Part shown: one piece after another, positions 26,560 through 35,835 of the stretch
Layout: every line of letters starts with the position of its first letter
Numbering within the stretch: position 1 is the stretch's first letter
Assembly (NCBI RefSeq): GCF_003863365.1
Contig: NZ_RQXT01000010.1
Span: 109,826-173,825 of the forward strand
DNA: 64,000 bases
Reading direction: 5' to 3'
Origin: Mesorhizobium tamadayense
Lineage (GTDB): Bacteria > Pseudomonadota > Alphaproteobacteria > Rhizobiales > Rhizobiaceae
Position numbers and translations under genes: made by a program
Notes under the pieces: generated by a model
Database searches by the model: none
What the model was told of the DNA's origin: nothing
Seen by the model: only the letters and a program-made list of their open reading frames with translations

Positions 26560-28583
26560 AGTTCGTTTCCTTCGATATCGAGAATATGTTCGCCTATAAC
26601 GGGACCTGCTCGGTGGATCTGTCCGAGACGCAGGATGGTGAGCGCAACATAGTGCTCATCAAGGGGCGCAACGGCGCCGGAAAAACTAGCCTGCTCAACA
26701 GCGCGAAACTCCTCTTCGCGGGCGCGCAGGACGAGTCTCTGCGGCGGGTGGGCTTCTCGCGCACCGCACTTACAGATAAGCAATATGTTCTGGGCCAGCC
26801 CGGACGTTGGTCCGGGGTGTTCAACAAGACCGCGCGGCAGCAGGGGCATAACCGTGCTAGCGTGTCGTTGTGCTGGACCGAAGGCGGCGTGGTGCATCGG
26901 GCGCGCCGCACTTTCGTTGGCCAGAAGAGCTTTTCGGCATACTCCGAACTGGTCGAATTCGGCCCGGTAAGTTCGCCGCTTGATGGCAACGCTGCGGAAG
27001 ACGCGCTGCAGGCAATGCTCCCGCGCGAATTGGTGCCCTTCTTCTTTTTTGACGGCGAACAGGTGCAGTCGCTCGCCGACGCGGAGATCGGACGCGAGGC
27101 CGGCGAGATCGAACGTCTTTTGGGGCTGCACTTCGTAGCACACCTGATCGATAAGGTGAACGACGACGCCAACCGCCGAAGCCGGGCGCGTTTGCCTGTC
27201 GACGTCATGAAAAGCGTCGTTGAGGCGGAAAACGCCGCCCGAGAGGCTCGCGCCAACGAGGCCGTCCAGGCGCGAGCACGGGTGGCGGCCGAGGAAGAAC
27301 TGCTTGATCTGGAGGCCAGGCGCGCTCGGCTCGATGGGGAACGGCAACGTTTGCGCAGCGGCACCCTTTCGGAAAGCGAGGCGAAGCGCTTCCACGACCG
27401 GTTGGAAGTCCTGGCAACCCAACGTCAGACCCTGGCAGACGAATTAGCGGAACGCCTGCCGCTCGAGATCGTCTTCCGTACCCAGCCACACCTTGTGGAT
27501 GAGGCCTTCGCCGTTTTGGACCGCCAGACCACGGCCGACGCGAGCCTGGCCGGGAGATTACATGCGGAATTACCGGCCATGACGGTACGCAGCCTCACCA
27601 CGATCGAGGATCCGGTGACGCTGAATGCCAAGCAGCAGACTGACCTGCAGAACGACATCAGGGAATCGTTGCGAACGCTCGGCGTTGTGTCCGGCGATCA
27701 GCATCCGGTGTTGGCGTCGCTAAGCGCCAAGAAGACCAAGGCGCTGCGCGACCGGTTCCTAGTCTGGAGAAGCCGCGGAGCCGCCGACTTCGCCGAGGAA
27801 CGTGCGCAACTTCGTCGCATGCGCGAACTGGTCACCGAGACGCGTAGATTGCGCAAGGAGCTGGACGAAGCGGAGCTGAGCACCGACGAGGCTCGAGCGC
27901 GGTATGAGGAAATCACCGCCGAGATTACTAGGATCGGAGAAGCGATTCGCGACGCGATGCAGCGGTCAGCCAAGGCACTGGTGGACGAAAAGGGCTTTGC
28001 CCACGAAGCCGTTGGCCACGACGAACGCGCCGTCCAGGAGATGAAGGAGTACAAAGTCTCCATGGAGCTGGACGAAGGTTATCGGTTCGCTCTCCGGGCT
28101 AAGCGCGCCCTCGAACGCTATCTGGAACTGCGGCGCTCACGCATCCGACAGTCCGTGGAGGATCGGGTGAACCAAAAGGTGGCCATCCTACTCGCGCCCA
28201 GTGAATTGGTGAAAAGCGTCCGCCTCGACGGACAATTCATCATGAGCTACTTCGACCAGGACGGCGAGGAGGTCTCGCGCCACAGCATCTCGGCAGGCAT
28301 GCGCCAACTCATCGCCATGTCGATGCTTTGGGCGCTGAAGGAGGAGGCCGCCCGATCCATCCCGGTGATCGTCGACACGCCCCTGGGCCGTATCGACTCC
28401 ACCAATCGCAACCTCCTGATGCGTGACTATTTTCCGGAGGCTGGCGCGCCTCTCATCCTATTGCCGACCGACACCGAATTCACCGAAATCGCCGACGATC
28501 TGCTCGGTGAGCATATCCGGCGCCGATACCGCATCGACAACGAGGGCGGCGAGACCGCCAAGCTGATGCCGGTAGAGCTATGA
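26556..28583 (+). CDS. DndD-like SMC/Rad50-type ATPase (second copy)
   Basis: The protein has 675 residues. Walker A GRNGAGKT (37-44) is followed by a FFFFDGEQVQSLAD segment typical of DndD, a long coiled coil (about 210-540), and a C-terminal half-site with SAGMRQLIAMSMLWAL and Walker B VIVDTPLGRID. DndD hydrolyses ATP and helps nick DNA for sulfur insertion. This copy is in the operon with FtsK and PARIS-like genes, not with dndC, so it probably serves recognition or restriction. TTG start at 26556, overlapping the small gene. Confidence 0.82.
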   Translation: MKFVSFDIENMFAYNGTCSVDLSETQDGERNIVLIKGRNGAGKTSLLNSAKLLFAGAQDESLRRVGFSRTALTDKQYVLGQPGRWSGVFNKTARQQGHNRASVSLCWTEGGVVHRARRTFVGQKSFSAYSELVEFGPVSSPLDGNAAEDALQAMLPRELVPFFFFDGEQVQSLADAEIGREAGEIERLLGLHFVAHLIDKVNDDANRRSRARLPVDVMKSVVEAENAAREARANEAVQARARVAAEEELLDLEARRARLDGERQRLRSGTLSESEAKRFHDRLEVLATQRQTLADELAERLPLEIVFRTQPHLVDEAFAVLDRQTTADASLAGRLHAELPAMTVRSLTTIEDPVTLNAKQQTDLQNDIRESLRTLGVVSGDQHPVLASLSAKKTKALRDRFLVWRSRGAADFAEERAQLRRMRELVTETRRLRKELDEAELSTDEARARYEEITAEITRIGEAIRDAMQRSAKALVDEKGFAHEAVGHDERAVQEMKEYKVSMELDEGYRFALRAKRALERYLELRRSRIRQSVEDRVNQKVAILLAPSELVKSVRLDGQFIMSYFDQDGEEVSRHSISAGMRQLIAMSMLWALKEEAARSIPVIVDTPLGRIDSTNRNLLMRDYFPEAGAPLILLPTDTEFTEIADDLLGEHIRRRYRIDNEGGETAKLMPVEL

Positions 28584-30076
28584 AGGACAGCATCTATTTC
28601 ACCGTCGAGGAGCGCGCGTTTTTCGAGCGCATTATCGACGACGGTCTGATGCAGGACGGCAGGCGCGGCGTCTACTGGTGGATTGTCCGCATCGCCATCG
28701 CCCGCTCCCTACAGGAAAGCGACGAACCGGACGAGCGCTACAGGGCCATGCCGAAGTCGCCGAGCGAGTTGCATCTGGAGCAGATAACCGGTCGCGCGAA
28801 AGAACCCGATTACGACGACGCTTTCGCGCTGCTATTGTCCCTTCGCCGGGACGAGGACCTGTTCGAGAACCACGACCTGTATGTCGAGGTGCTGCAGCGC
28901 CACGCGCGTCGTGGTATGGAATTGCTGCACGAAAGCTGGTTGCCGGGTACAAGTTTCCACGATGTCCTCCTAGACAGCCTCTACTTCCGGCCGTCGGTCG
29001 ACGACGATCACTCGACCAACAAGGGTGACGTACAGTTCGATATCCTCAAGAAGGGACTACAGCAGATCGGCGTGGACGCGAACCCGATCGGCGAGCCCAT
29101 TTCAGGACCCCGCCTCTCTCGTCACAGGCTGACCTTGGGCGGCGTCGAGGACTACGACAGACTTCGCCGCGGCCTCGAGGATCTGGCCTTCGCCATCGGT
29201 CTGGGTACGGGTACGATCGCTTTCGGCCGCGAACCCGGCGAGCGGCGGGTCGTGCTCGACATTCCCCGGCCGTCCGGCGCATGGCGCGACGTGCCGTGGC
29301 CTCCGCTGGTTGAGGCGTTCATGTCCTCCGATGCGGCGTTGGCGGTATGCCCAGGCGTCGACGTTATCGGCGAACCCGTCGTGTTCGACTTCGTCGAGGC
29401 GCCGCACATGTTCGTGGCTGGCGCCACCGGCAGCGGCAAGTCAGTCTGCATGAACGCCATCCTTCTGTCGATGCTGGCTTCGGACAACCCGCCCGAGTTG
29501 CTCATGATCGACCCGAAAGGCGTAGACTTCGCGGAGTACGACGGGCTCAAACTGTTGCGTGGCGAAAAGGTCGTTACCGAGATGGGGGCTGCCGTGGAAA
29601 TGCTGCGTGCCGTCGTCGAGGAGATGGACGCGCGACAGGAGCGTCTAAGAGAATTCGGGGCCCGGAACATTGCGGAGGCACGTGCCGCCGGCAGTCCGAT
29701 GAGACGGCTCGTGGTCGTTGTGGACGAGCTCGCCGATTTTCTGATGTCGCGCACCGGTGCGGAAGAGCCACTGGTCCGCATCGCGCAGAAGGCCAGGGCT
29801 GTCGGCATCCACCTCCTGCTGGCGACCCAGCGACCGGAAGCAGCTACTTTCCCCGGTCTGCTTAGGGCCAACATACCCAGTCGCATCGCGTTGACGGTCC
29901 AAAAGTCCTCGGACTCTAGGATCATTCTTGACGAGTCCGGCGCCGAAGACTTGATGATGCGCGGCGACATGCTCATTAAGCTGGCCGGGAGACCGCTTCT
30001 CCGGGCACACGGCGCGCGTGTGGACGTCGCCGATGTGAAGCGAGCCGTAACCGCAGCCAATTCGAGGCACACATGA
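28580..30076 (+). CDS. DndE-like domain fused to FtsK/HerA-type DNA translocase
   Basis: The 498-residue protein has two parts. Residues 1-140 resemble DndE: FTVEERAFFERI, VRIAIARSLQES, SPSELHLEQITGRA, and HARRGMELLHESW, which parallels WQRGITLLWEDW of the dndE product in this locus. Residues about 250-490 are an FtsK/SpoIIIE motor: Walker A GATGSGKS (281-288), Walker B VVVVDELADF (about 377), HLLLATQRPEA, SRIALTVQKSSDSRIILDESGAEDL. It likely binds nicked or sulfur-marked DNA and pumps it. Start and stop overlap both neighbours. Confidence 0.8.
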   Translation: MKDSIYFTVEERAFFERIIDDGLMQDGRRGVYWWIVRIAIARSLQESDEPDERYRAMPKSPSELHLEQITGRAKEPDYDDAFALLLSLRRDEDLFENHDLYVEVLQRHARRGMELLHESWLPGTSFHDVLLDSLYFRPSVDDDHSTNKGDVQFDILKKGLQQIGVDANPIGEPISGPRLSRHRLTLGGVEDYDRLRRGLEDLAFAIGLGTGTIAFGREPGERRVVLDIPRPSGAWRDVPWPPLVEAFMSSDAALAVCPGVDVIGEPVVFDFVEAPHMFVAGATGSGKSVCMNAILLSMLASDNPPELLMIDPKGVDFAEYDGLKLLRGEKVVTEMGAAVEMLRAVVEEMDARQERLREFGARNIAEARAAGSPMRRLVVVVDELADFLMSRTGAEEPLVRIAQKARAVGIHLLLATQRPEAATFPGLLRANIPSRIALTVQKSSDSRIILDESGAEDLMMRGDMLIKLAGRPLLRAHGARVDVADVKRAVTAANSRHT

Positions 30077-31209
30077 ACAGACCGACCAAATTCTCTCTGG
30101 TGGGCATTTCTACCGTCGACGTCGGCCCTTTGCGGGGAAAGACGTTCGTCCCGTTCCTGGATCCGGCAGGCAACCCCACCAACGTCTTCCTGATCATGGG
30201 AAAGAACGGCGCGGGCAAGACCACCATTCTCGACGCCATCTACTGCGCTATGTCCTTGCTGCGGGCGCGCACAAGCGAGGCTTACGGCCACGAGGCGCTC
30301 GATAGCGGAAAAGGCGCGATCCAGCTCGACGCGCTGGTCCAGCTTGACGACGGGCGCCGGTCGGTTATGCACCTGATCTCGATGGTGGCGGGGGCGGATA
30401 AACCGCTGAAATTTTGGACGCCCGAGGGGTGCGAGCGCATCGGAGTGTACGAGGACCAGCAACTGCTTTTCTTCGGCAAAAGGCTCGGCTACGGCCCTGT
30501 CGAGCGATCCAACTCGTCCTCCCCGCTGGCGCTCGAATTCGCCGAGGCGATAATCCAGAGCCTAGACCAGCATCCGCTGTCGCTTTGGGGCACCTCGATG
30601 GCCCTGCCGACGGTGCTGTATTTCCATTCCGACCGAGGCCTGCGTCGGCCGCCGCACGAAAACCGATCCATCGTGCGTCCCAAATCCCTGGGCTATTCGC
30701 CCGCCCATCTGTTCGGTCCAGACGGCACGAACTGGGCCGAGTCCATCGAGAACCTGCTCGTGTGGTTCGCCTGGCTCGGCGACGACCGGGAAAAGATCTG
30801 CCGGGAGATCGTGAACGACGTTGTGTTCAAGGGAACGAAGCGTCTCGGCGCCGTTGATCGCAACGAACTGTCGATCCCCGTGGAGACCGCGAGCGGAGAC
30901 CATCATCGGCTCGACCAGCTCAGCAGCGGCGAACGGCAACTGGTCCAGTTGGCCATCCGTATCGCCGCACACATGACCGGTTCAACGATCGTGCTGATCG
31001 ACGAGACCGAACAGCATCTGCATACCGTGATGCGCCGTCGCCTCATCAACATCCTCAAGAGTTGGGCGCAAGAGCGCGACGGTCTGAGTTTCGTGCTGAC
31101 CTCGCACCAGACGGACTCGATGCGGCTTCTGGCTCCGAAGACCGTCGAGGACGGGCTCTTCAAGAGCGGCTGTCTCGTCAAACCCAAGTTCAGGTCGGAC
31201 GATGACTGA
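30073..31209 (+). CDS. AAA/ABC-type ATPase, AriA-like (PARIS architecture)
   Basis: The 378-residue protein has Walker A GKNGAGKT (43-50), a signature-like LSSGERQLVQLAIRIAAH (about residue 280) and Walker B STIVLIDETEQHL followed by FVLTSHQ. It is an ABC-ATPase of the RecF/SMC-head (AAA_15-like) type with only a short insertion in place of a coiled coil. It overlaps the DUF4435 gene by 8 bases. ATPase plus DUF4435 is the AriA/AriB layout of PARIS. It may equally be a component specific to phosphorothioate defence. Confidence 0.72.
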   Translation: MNRPTKFSLVGISTVDVGPLRGKTFVPFLDPAGNPTNVFLIMGKNGAGKTTILDAIYCAMSLLRARTSEAYGHEALDSGKGAIQLDALVQLDDGRRSVMHLISMVAGADKPLKFWTPEGCERIGVYEDQQLLFFGKRLGYGPVERSNSSSPLALEFAEAIIQSLDQHPLSLWGTSMALPTVLYFHSDRGLRRPPHENRSIVRPKSLGYSPAHLFGPDGTNWAESIENLLVWFAWLGDDREKICREIVNDVVFKGTKRLGAVDRNELSIPVETASGDHHRLDQLSSGERQLVQLAIRIAAHMTGSTIVLIDETEQHLHTVMRRRLINILKSWAQERDGLSFVLTSHQTDSMRLLAPKTVEDGLFKSGCLVKPKFRSDDD

Positions 31210-32086
31210 CAATGTAGTCATGTTCGACGAGTTCGACGACGAACGGCAGATCGGTGCTACCCATCTAGGCCTGCCAGGCATCGTGCTCGAAGGCGTCGAC
31301 GACTTGCGGCTGTTCGAGCGGTATTGGTTCGCTAGCTACATGGACCGCGTCGATTTCGTCCAGGCCAACGACCTCGTGCAGGGCTCAGGATGCACCGCGG
31401 TGGCCGCCGCGGTCAAAAAGAGTCGTGAGGTGGACAAGATACCTGCGTTCGGTTTCGTGGACCGGGACTGGCTTTTCCGACACCGCGACTGGGATAACCT
31501 CTTCGCGCTCGATGATGCCGTTTTCGAGGCGGCGACGTGGAACGAGGAGTTTTATACGACCCGCCGTTGGGAGATCGAAGCCTATCTGCTGGAGCCCGAC
31601 CTAATGGTCGATCTAGTGAAGTCCTTCACACGATCGGGAAAAGGGACCGAGGCGGAATGCAGGGCGGCGCTCGAGCGTGCATTGGTAGAGATTGAGAACC
31701 TCCTGCTCGTGCAGCGGCTTTTCGTGGCGTGTCATGTGGCCGGCATCAATCGCGCGTCGAACCACCTAGTGCACAAGCTCGCCGAAGAGCTCGAAGCCGA
31801 GTGCGAGAAGGAGCTGGAGGCTTTCACGCACGAGAACGGCCTGGCGGCTGCCGCGGCTGTCCGACCGCTTCTCGACGCCATCGTGGACTCGTCCCCAGGT
31901 CCGGACGAGGACAAGTGGCGTTGGCTTCTCAGGTTCGTGGATACGAAGCGACTCATCGGCAGACTGAGCAGGCGATTCGACACGGTGGGCGACATCCGCT
32001 GGTTCCTCGCCACCATGATGGAGAAGTCCGGTCGGCGGCCTCAGGAGTTGGAGAAGCGCATCAACGAAATCCTGGTGGCCGCCTGA
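31202..32086 (+). CDS. DUF4435-type (TOPRIM-like) protein, AriB-like putative effector
   Basis: The 294-residue protein begins with GLPGIVLEGVDDLRLFERYW, a TOPRIM-like acidic motif (Glu then Asp-Asp), followed by KIPAFGFVDRDW, the second acidic strand, and RRWEIEAYLLEPDL. This pattern fits DUF4435, the effector nuclease family of PARIS (AriB). The C-terminal half is helical. It is the last gene of the plus operon. Its stop lies 5 bases from the end of the convergent dndE. Nuclease activity is inferred. Confidence 0.68.
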   Translation: MTDNVVMFDEFDDERQIGATHLGLPGIVLEGVDDLRLFERYWFASYMDRVDFVQANDLVQGSGCTAVAAAVKKSREVDKIPAFGFVDRDWLFRHRDWDNLFALDDAVFEAATWNEEFYTTRRWEIEAYLLEPDLMVDLVKSFTRSGKGTEAECRAALERALVEIENLLLVQRLFVACHVAGINRASNHLVHKLAEELEAECEKELEAFTHENGLAAAAAVRPLLDAIVDSSPGPDEDKWRWLLRFVDTKRLIGRLSRRFDTVGDIRWFLATMMEKSGRRPQELEKRINEILVAA

Positions 32087-32091
32087 ATTGA

Positions 32092-32514
32092 TTACAGACG
32101 GGCCATGCCGACCAAGCGCCCAACGAACGCGTCGAAATCCCCGGTGCTGGCTCTCCAGTCTTCCCACAGCAGCGTTATGCCGCGCTGCCAATGCGATGCC
32201 GCCAAGGACTGCATTCGCTTGCGGGTCATCGCTTCGCCCGACCTCGCGTCATGCTCCGAGATCAGGGTGATCCACGTTGCCAGCTCTATACCCTGGCCGA
32301 ACAGCTGCTCGCCCTTGATCGGCTTGCCGTAACCCATGCTGCCCAATTCAAAGGAGGGGAGTTGGGGAATACTTAGCGACCGACCCAGAGCGAGCCTTGC
32401 CGGCCCGTATCGATGCGGCAGACTTAGGAAGCCCTGAAATCGGCTGTTCAGTTCGTCGGCATAGCGCGACGTTCTGAAGTCACCGCGCGTGAATTCTACC
32501 ATTGTCGCCGACAT
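32092..32514 (-). CDS. dndE: DNA sulfur modification protein DndE
   Basis: The 140-residue protein matches DndE in size and pattern: FRTSRYADELNSRFQGF, GPARLALGRSLSIP, GYGKPIKGEQLFGQGIELATW, and a C-terminal SHWQRGITLLWEDW. DndE forms a tetramer that binds nicked double-stranded DNA and works with DndC and DndD in sulfur insertion. Its ATG overlaps the dndD stop (ATGA). Last gene of the dndA-C-small-D-E operon. Confidence 0.82.
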   Translation of the reverse strand: MSATMVEFTRGDFRTSRYADELNSRFQGFLSLPHRYGPARLALGRSLSIPQLPSFELGSMGYGKPIKGEQLFGQGIELATWITLISEHDARSGEAMTRKRMQSLAASHWQRGITLLWEDWRASTGDFDAFVGRLVGMARL

Positions 32515-34493
32515 CAGGATGCCGCTCCCGTTACTGGAAGGCGTTCGGTTGAAGGCAGCTTCAGCAATTCGCCGCTCCGTCGTGTCACAAGCGCCAGCTC
32601 GCCGGGATGAAGCTCGGCCGGATGAACAAGAAGGACGAGTTGTCGGTCCATTTCCATGAAATGGCCGATTACCCTACGGCGATGTTCGGCGTCGAGCCTC
32701 GCGAACGGACTGTCCATGATGATGGGGAAGTCCGCGGCTAGGCGGGCGAGAGCGGACATCAGCGACAGCGTGAAGATGTGGTTTTCGCCGGCGCTGGCGT
32801 CGAGTTCGTGCAGATCCCGTCCGGACCGGTCGAGCAGTGTAACACGTCCCTCCTCGTTGACCTTGATCTGTTCGACCACAGTCTTGTGCGCCATCGAGCG
32901 ATAGGCGTCGGTAATCTCGGCGGACAGCGCATCGAGGTTTTGCGGAACGGCAGCGTCGGCAAGAGCGTCGATCAGATCGGCGGCCCGGTCCGCCGCGGCG
33001 CTCCGTTTGAGCGCCACCGCGTTGCCGCTCTCGCCCAGCGAGACCGCCGCCAACTGTTGCTCCTCGCATGAACGCCTGTCCTCCAACTCCCGCAACGCGG
33101 CAGCTTCCATCGCGTGACGGGCTTCCGCGCGGGCCAGTTCTTCCTGGATTCCGTTCAACTCCTCCGCCAACGACTTGGATTCGTCGTCCGTACCCTTCTG
33201 CTCGCCTAAGGCGCGATCGAGTTGGCCAATTCTCTCGTCGGCCCTAGAAACCGCGCGGGCGAGATCCCGGATGTCGGAGGCACTGACCGACGACAACTTA
33301 AGGAGATGCTCCGCCACGGAAAGGCGATCTGTCTCGCCCAAATGCGAGAGCAGGGGGCCGCCGGCATCCGCGGTGCGATTTCCCCACATCTCCCGCCACG
33401 CCAGGGCGAGAGCACGGGCGACATCGTCCGTCACCGTCGTGTGGCGCGAGACGCGGTCCACGAATTCCGAGGCGCGGTTCAGGTTCCGCTCCTCGTCCCC
33501 CTTGACTTGCGCGGCCTTATGCTCAGCCTCGATCCGCTCTAGTGCGGCAGTCCTGAGAGTTTCGCCGGCCAGCGCCTGTGCGAGCTCGCCGCTCAGCAAA
33601 CGACGCAGTTCGTCGCGGAGAGCGTCTCGTTCCCGGATCACGCTTTCGCGCTGCTCGAAATGCGTCTTGAACGCACAGTAGCTGTCGCCGTGCAGGCGGC
33701 CGATACGGCTGACTACGTCATCACGCCGCTCCCGCAACGGCCCGATGACCGCCAGAAGCAGTTCCACCGACGTCGCGCGTTCCTCGATCTCGCGCCCCAG
33801 ATTGTTAAGCGCGAGCCGGGCTTCGGCCGTGGCAGCCGCGTTGTCGGGAAGGTTGCGGCGCCGCTCCCGCGCATAGGTGCGAAGGTCAGCCGAGGCGCGA
33901 TGCAGCCGGTCGATCCCGATCGCGGCTTCCAGCGCCGTTTTGACCTGGCCGTCCATATTGATGCTCGCCATGCGCTCGAGGTGTTCACCGTCTAGGATGA
34001 AGAAGCCCGCAAGATTGTCCTGAAGGATGTTCTGATCGACGAAGTCCCGGACGAACCGCTCGTCGTCTTCGGGGTCGGGGGAAGCAAGGATTATGCGGTC
34101 GGCCCCTTGGAAGATGCGCACTTCCTCGTCGTTCTTGCGCAGGGCGCCGTCAACGAAATGCCAGATCCTCTCGATGACGTACTCGTTGTCGTCCGATTGG
34201 AAAGTGATCTCAATCGTGATTTGCGTCCGCCCTTGGCGCGCTCCTGAGTTCAGCGCACGCTCCATGAAGCGTTCATATGACCGGTCTACACGGCTGACGG
34301 AATTAGCGCGGGCCAGCAGCGGAATGCCAAGCCGCCCGTAGAGACACAGCACGAAGGCCTCAAGTAGGCTGGTCTTCCCTGATCCGTTGTTACCCTCGAT
34401 CAGCGCGACTGGTTTTTCGCGACCGTAGGGAATGTCCAACCGGAAGCGACGATAGGACTTCCAGTTGCGTAGCCCGATGGCGTTAAGGCGCAT
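32514..34493 (-). CDS. dndD: DNA sulfur modification protein DndD
   Basis: The 659-residue SMC-like ATPase has Walker A GNNGSGKT (33-40), FFILDGEHLERMASI (the DndD-type FDGE motif), a long coiled coil (about 210-500), and a C-terminal LSLMSALARLAADFPIIMDSPFARLD (signature and Walker B). DndD supplies ATPase activity and helps nick DNA before sulfur incorporation. No CXXC zinc hook is visible. Starts one base after the stop of the small gene, overlapping dndE at the end. Confidence 0.87.
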   Translation of the reverse strand: MRLNAIGLRNWKSYRRFRLDIPYGREKPVALIEGNNGSGKTSLLEAFVLCLYGRLGIPLLARANSVSRVDRSYERFMERALNSGARQGRTQITIEITFQSDDNEYVIERIWHFVDGALRKNDEEVRIFQGADRIILASPDPEDDERFVRDFVDQNILQDNLAGFFILDGEHLERMASINMDGQVKTALEAAIGIDRLHRASADLRTYARERRRNLPDNAAATAEARLALNNLGREIEERATSVELLLAVIGPLRERRDDVVSRIGRLHGDSYCAFKTHFEQRESVIRERDALRDELRRLLSGELAQALAGETLRTAALERIEAEHKAAQVKGDEERNLNRASEFVDRVSRHTTVTDDVARALALAWREMWGNRTADAGGPLLSHLGETDRLSVAEHLLKLSSVSASDIRDLARAVSRADERIGQLDRALGEQKGTDDESKSLAEELNGIQEELARAEARHAMEAAALRELEDRRSCEEQQLAAVSLGESGNAVALKRSAAADRAADLIDALADAAVPQNLDALSAEITDAYRSMAHKTVVEQIKVNEEGRVTLLDRSGRDLHELDASAGENHIFTLSLMSALARLAADFPIIMDSPFARLDAEHRRRVIGHFMEMDRQLVLLVHPAELHPGELALVTRRSGELLKLPSTERLPVTGAAS

Positions 34494-34494
34494 G

Positions 34495-34680
34495 CTATTC
34501 CCGGGCCTTGTCTAAAATAGCATCGAAGCGCTGGAAGAGACCGCGGCGGCGTAGCATACCGGCATGCTCGTCGATGGCGTCCAACAGGTCATCCACGATC
34601 GTGGGATCAACACCCCGTTCGGTGGACAGTCGCTGCAGCAATTCCCGACCGGCGGGCGTACGGAGCAGCGCCGGCTTCAC
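34495..34680 (-). CDS. Small protein between dndC and dndD
   Basis: A 61-residue helical protein from GTG 34680, which overlaps the dndC stop (GTGA): KPALLRTPAGRELLQRLSTE through RGLFQRFDAILDKARE. It resembles the small protein at 26365-26559 in length, helical pattern and the LLD..xE...M core. It sits directly before an SMC-like ATPase, as its paralogue does. NCBI-style names for such proteins are DNA modification system-associated small protein. Function is unknown; a DndD partner is inferred. Confidence 0.7.
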   Translation of the reverse strand: MKPALLRTPAGRELLQRLSTERGVDPTIVDDLLDAIDEHAGMLRRRGLFQRFDAILDKARE

Positions 34681-35831
34681 GAAACCGCCTCGAGAGCGGT
34701 AGCCTCGACAGAAGCGACGACGGCGGCGGCGTCCTCGGCCCAGATGCGGTTGATCGCCTCGATCTCGGCGGCGGTGATCAGGGTGCGGCCGGTGGCACGT
34801 TCGACCTGATGCAGGCGATCGAGAATTTCCCGACGCGCGGTCGGCGTGAACGGTCCCGGGACCAATGAGCCGTCGGCAAGGAACGTCGTCTGGCCGTTGC
34901 GGCGCCGCGCCGATCGGCGAGCCGGATCGTTCCGGATTTCGGCAAGCCAGTCGCGGAAATCCATAAGTGGTTCGAGGTTCTCGTGACCCGCCTCGATGAA
35001 GCCGGCCATACTCCGGTCCTTCACGACAACGGTGCAGGTCCAGCAGCCGAATCGCGAGGACGACGTACCGCATGACGGAGCATCATCCTTACTGAGCACC
35101 AGCGGGCACTCGCCCCCCTGACCATCCTTGTAGAGTGCCACCAGATCGCGGTGGCTGCCGCCCCATGGTGGGCGACGTTGCAACAGGGTTGTCCAGACCT
35201 CGTCGGTGGAGAAATCCACGATCGGACGAAACACCTTACAGCCTTTGAGGTCGTTGTGGTCATTCAGCCTCTCGCCGTTATCATACCGGCTCATGCTAAC
35301 GGCTCGAGTCGCTGATTCCTGACGGCGCACACCAAGCAAAAGGATGACTTCGCCGTTTTCAGATACTCGACTCCGGATGTAATGGGATGTCGGCTGGATC
35401 TTCATGCGGTCCGTACACCAGCGGAAGGTCCTGCTTGGGGCCGGATAGCCCCGTCCGATCAAGTTGACCCAGAAAGTCTGGTCGACCTTGGGCGCCGTCT
35501 TCGCCACGACTATGGGCAAGCGCATCGCCGTCACAGCGTCAGAAATGCGGTCCAAGGTCCTGTCTACCAGGTCGGCGACAACCGGGGCTTCGACGAGGGT
35601 GTCGTTCGAGACGACGTGCACCGTGCGTTTTCGTTCGCTGGGCGGGAGCTCGAGCAGCATCTCCATCGCCAGCTGCAGGACAAGGGTACTGTCCTTGCCG
35701 CCGGAGAAGCCGATGATCCAGGGATATTTGTGGTTTTGACCGTACTCATCCGCCAGATCAGCCTTGGCCGCTTCGAGCTTGTCCTCGAGCGCGTCCTCTT
35801 CCATCTGGGCAGCTAAAGGCAACAGGCTCAT
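34677..35831 (-). CDS. dndC: DNA sulfur modification protein DndC (PAPS-reductase-like)
   Basis: The product has 384 residues. The PP-loop SGGKDSTLVL (43-52) is the ATP pyrophosphatase motif of PAPS reductase/tRNA thiolase relatives. Four cysteines in GGECPLVLS, PSCGT and GCWTC can hold the 4Fe-4S cluster of DndC. It activates DNA for transfer of sulfur from DndA. The gene lies 4 bases after dndA and its stop overlaps the next GTG. Confidence 0.9.
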   Translation of the reverse strand: MSLLPLAAQMEEDALEDKLEAAKADLADEYGQNHKYPWIIGFSGGKDSTLVLQLAMEMLLELPPSERKRTVHVVSNDTLVEAPVVADLVDRTLDRISDAVTAMRLPIVVAKTAPKVDQTFWVNLIGRGYPAPSRTFRWCTDRMKIQPTSHYIRSRVSENGEVILLLGVRRQESATRAVSMSRYDNGERLNDHNDLKGCKVFRPIVDFSTDEVWTTLLQRRPPWGGSHRDLVALYKDGQGGECPLVLSKDDAPSCGTSSSRFGCWTCTVVVKDRSMAGFIEAGHENLEPLMDFRDWLAEIRNDPARRSARRRNGQTTFLADGSLVPGPFTPTARREILDRLHQVERATGRTLITAAEIEAINRIWAEDAAAVVASVEATALEAVS

Positions 35832-35835
35832 CGAC

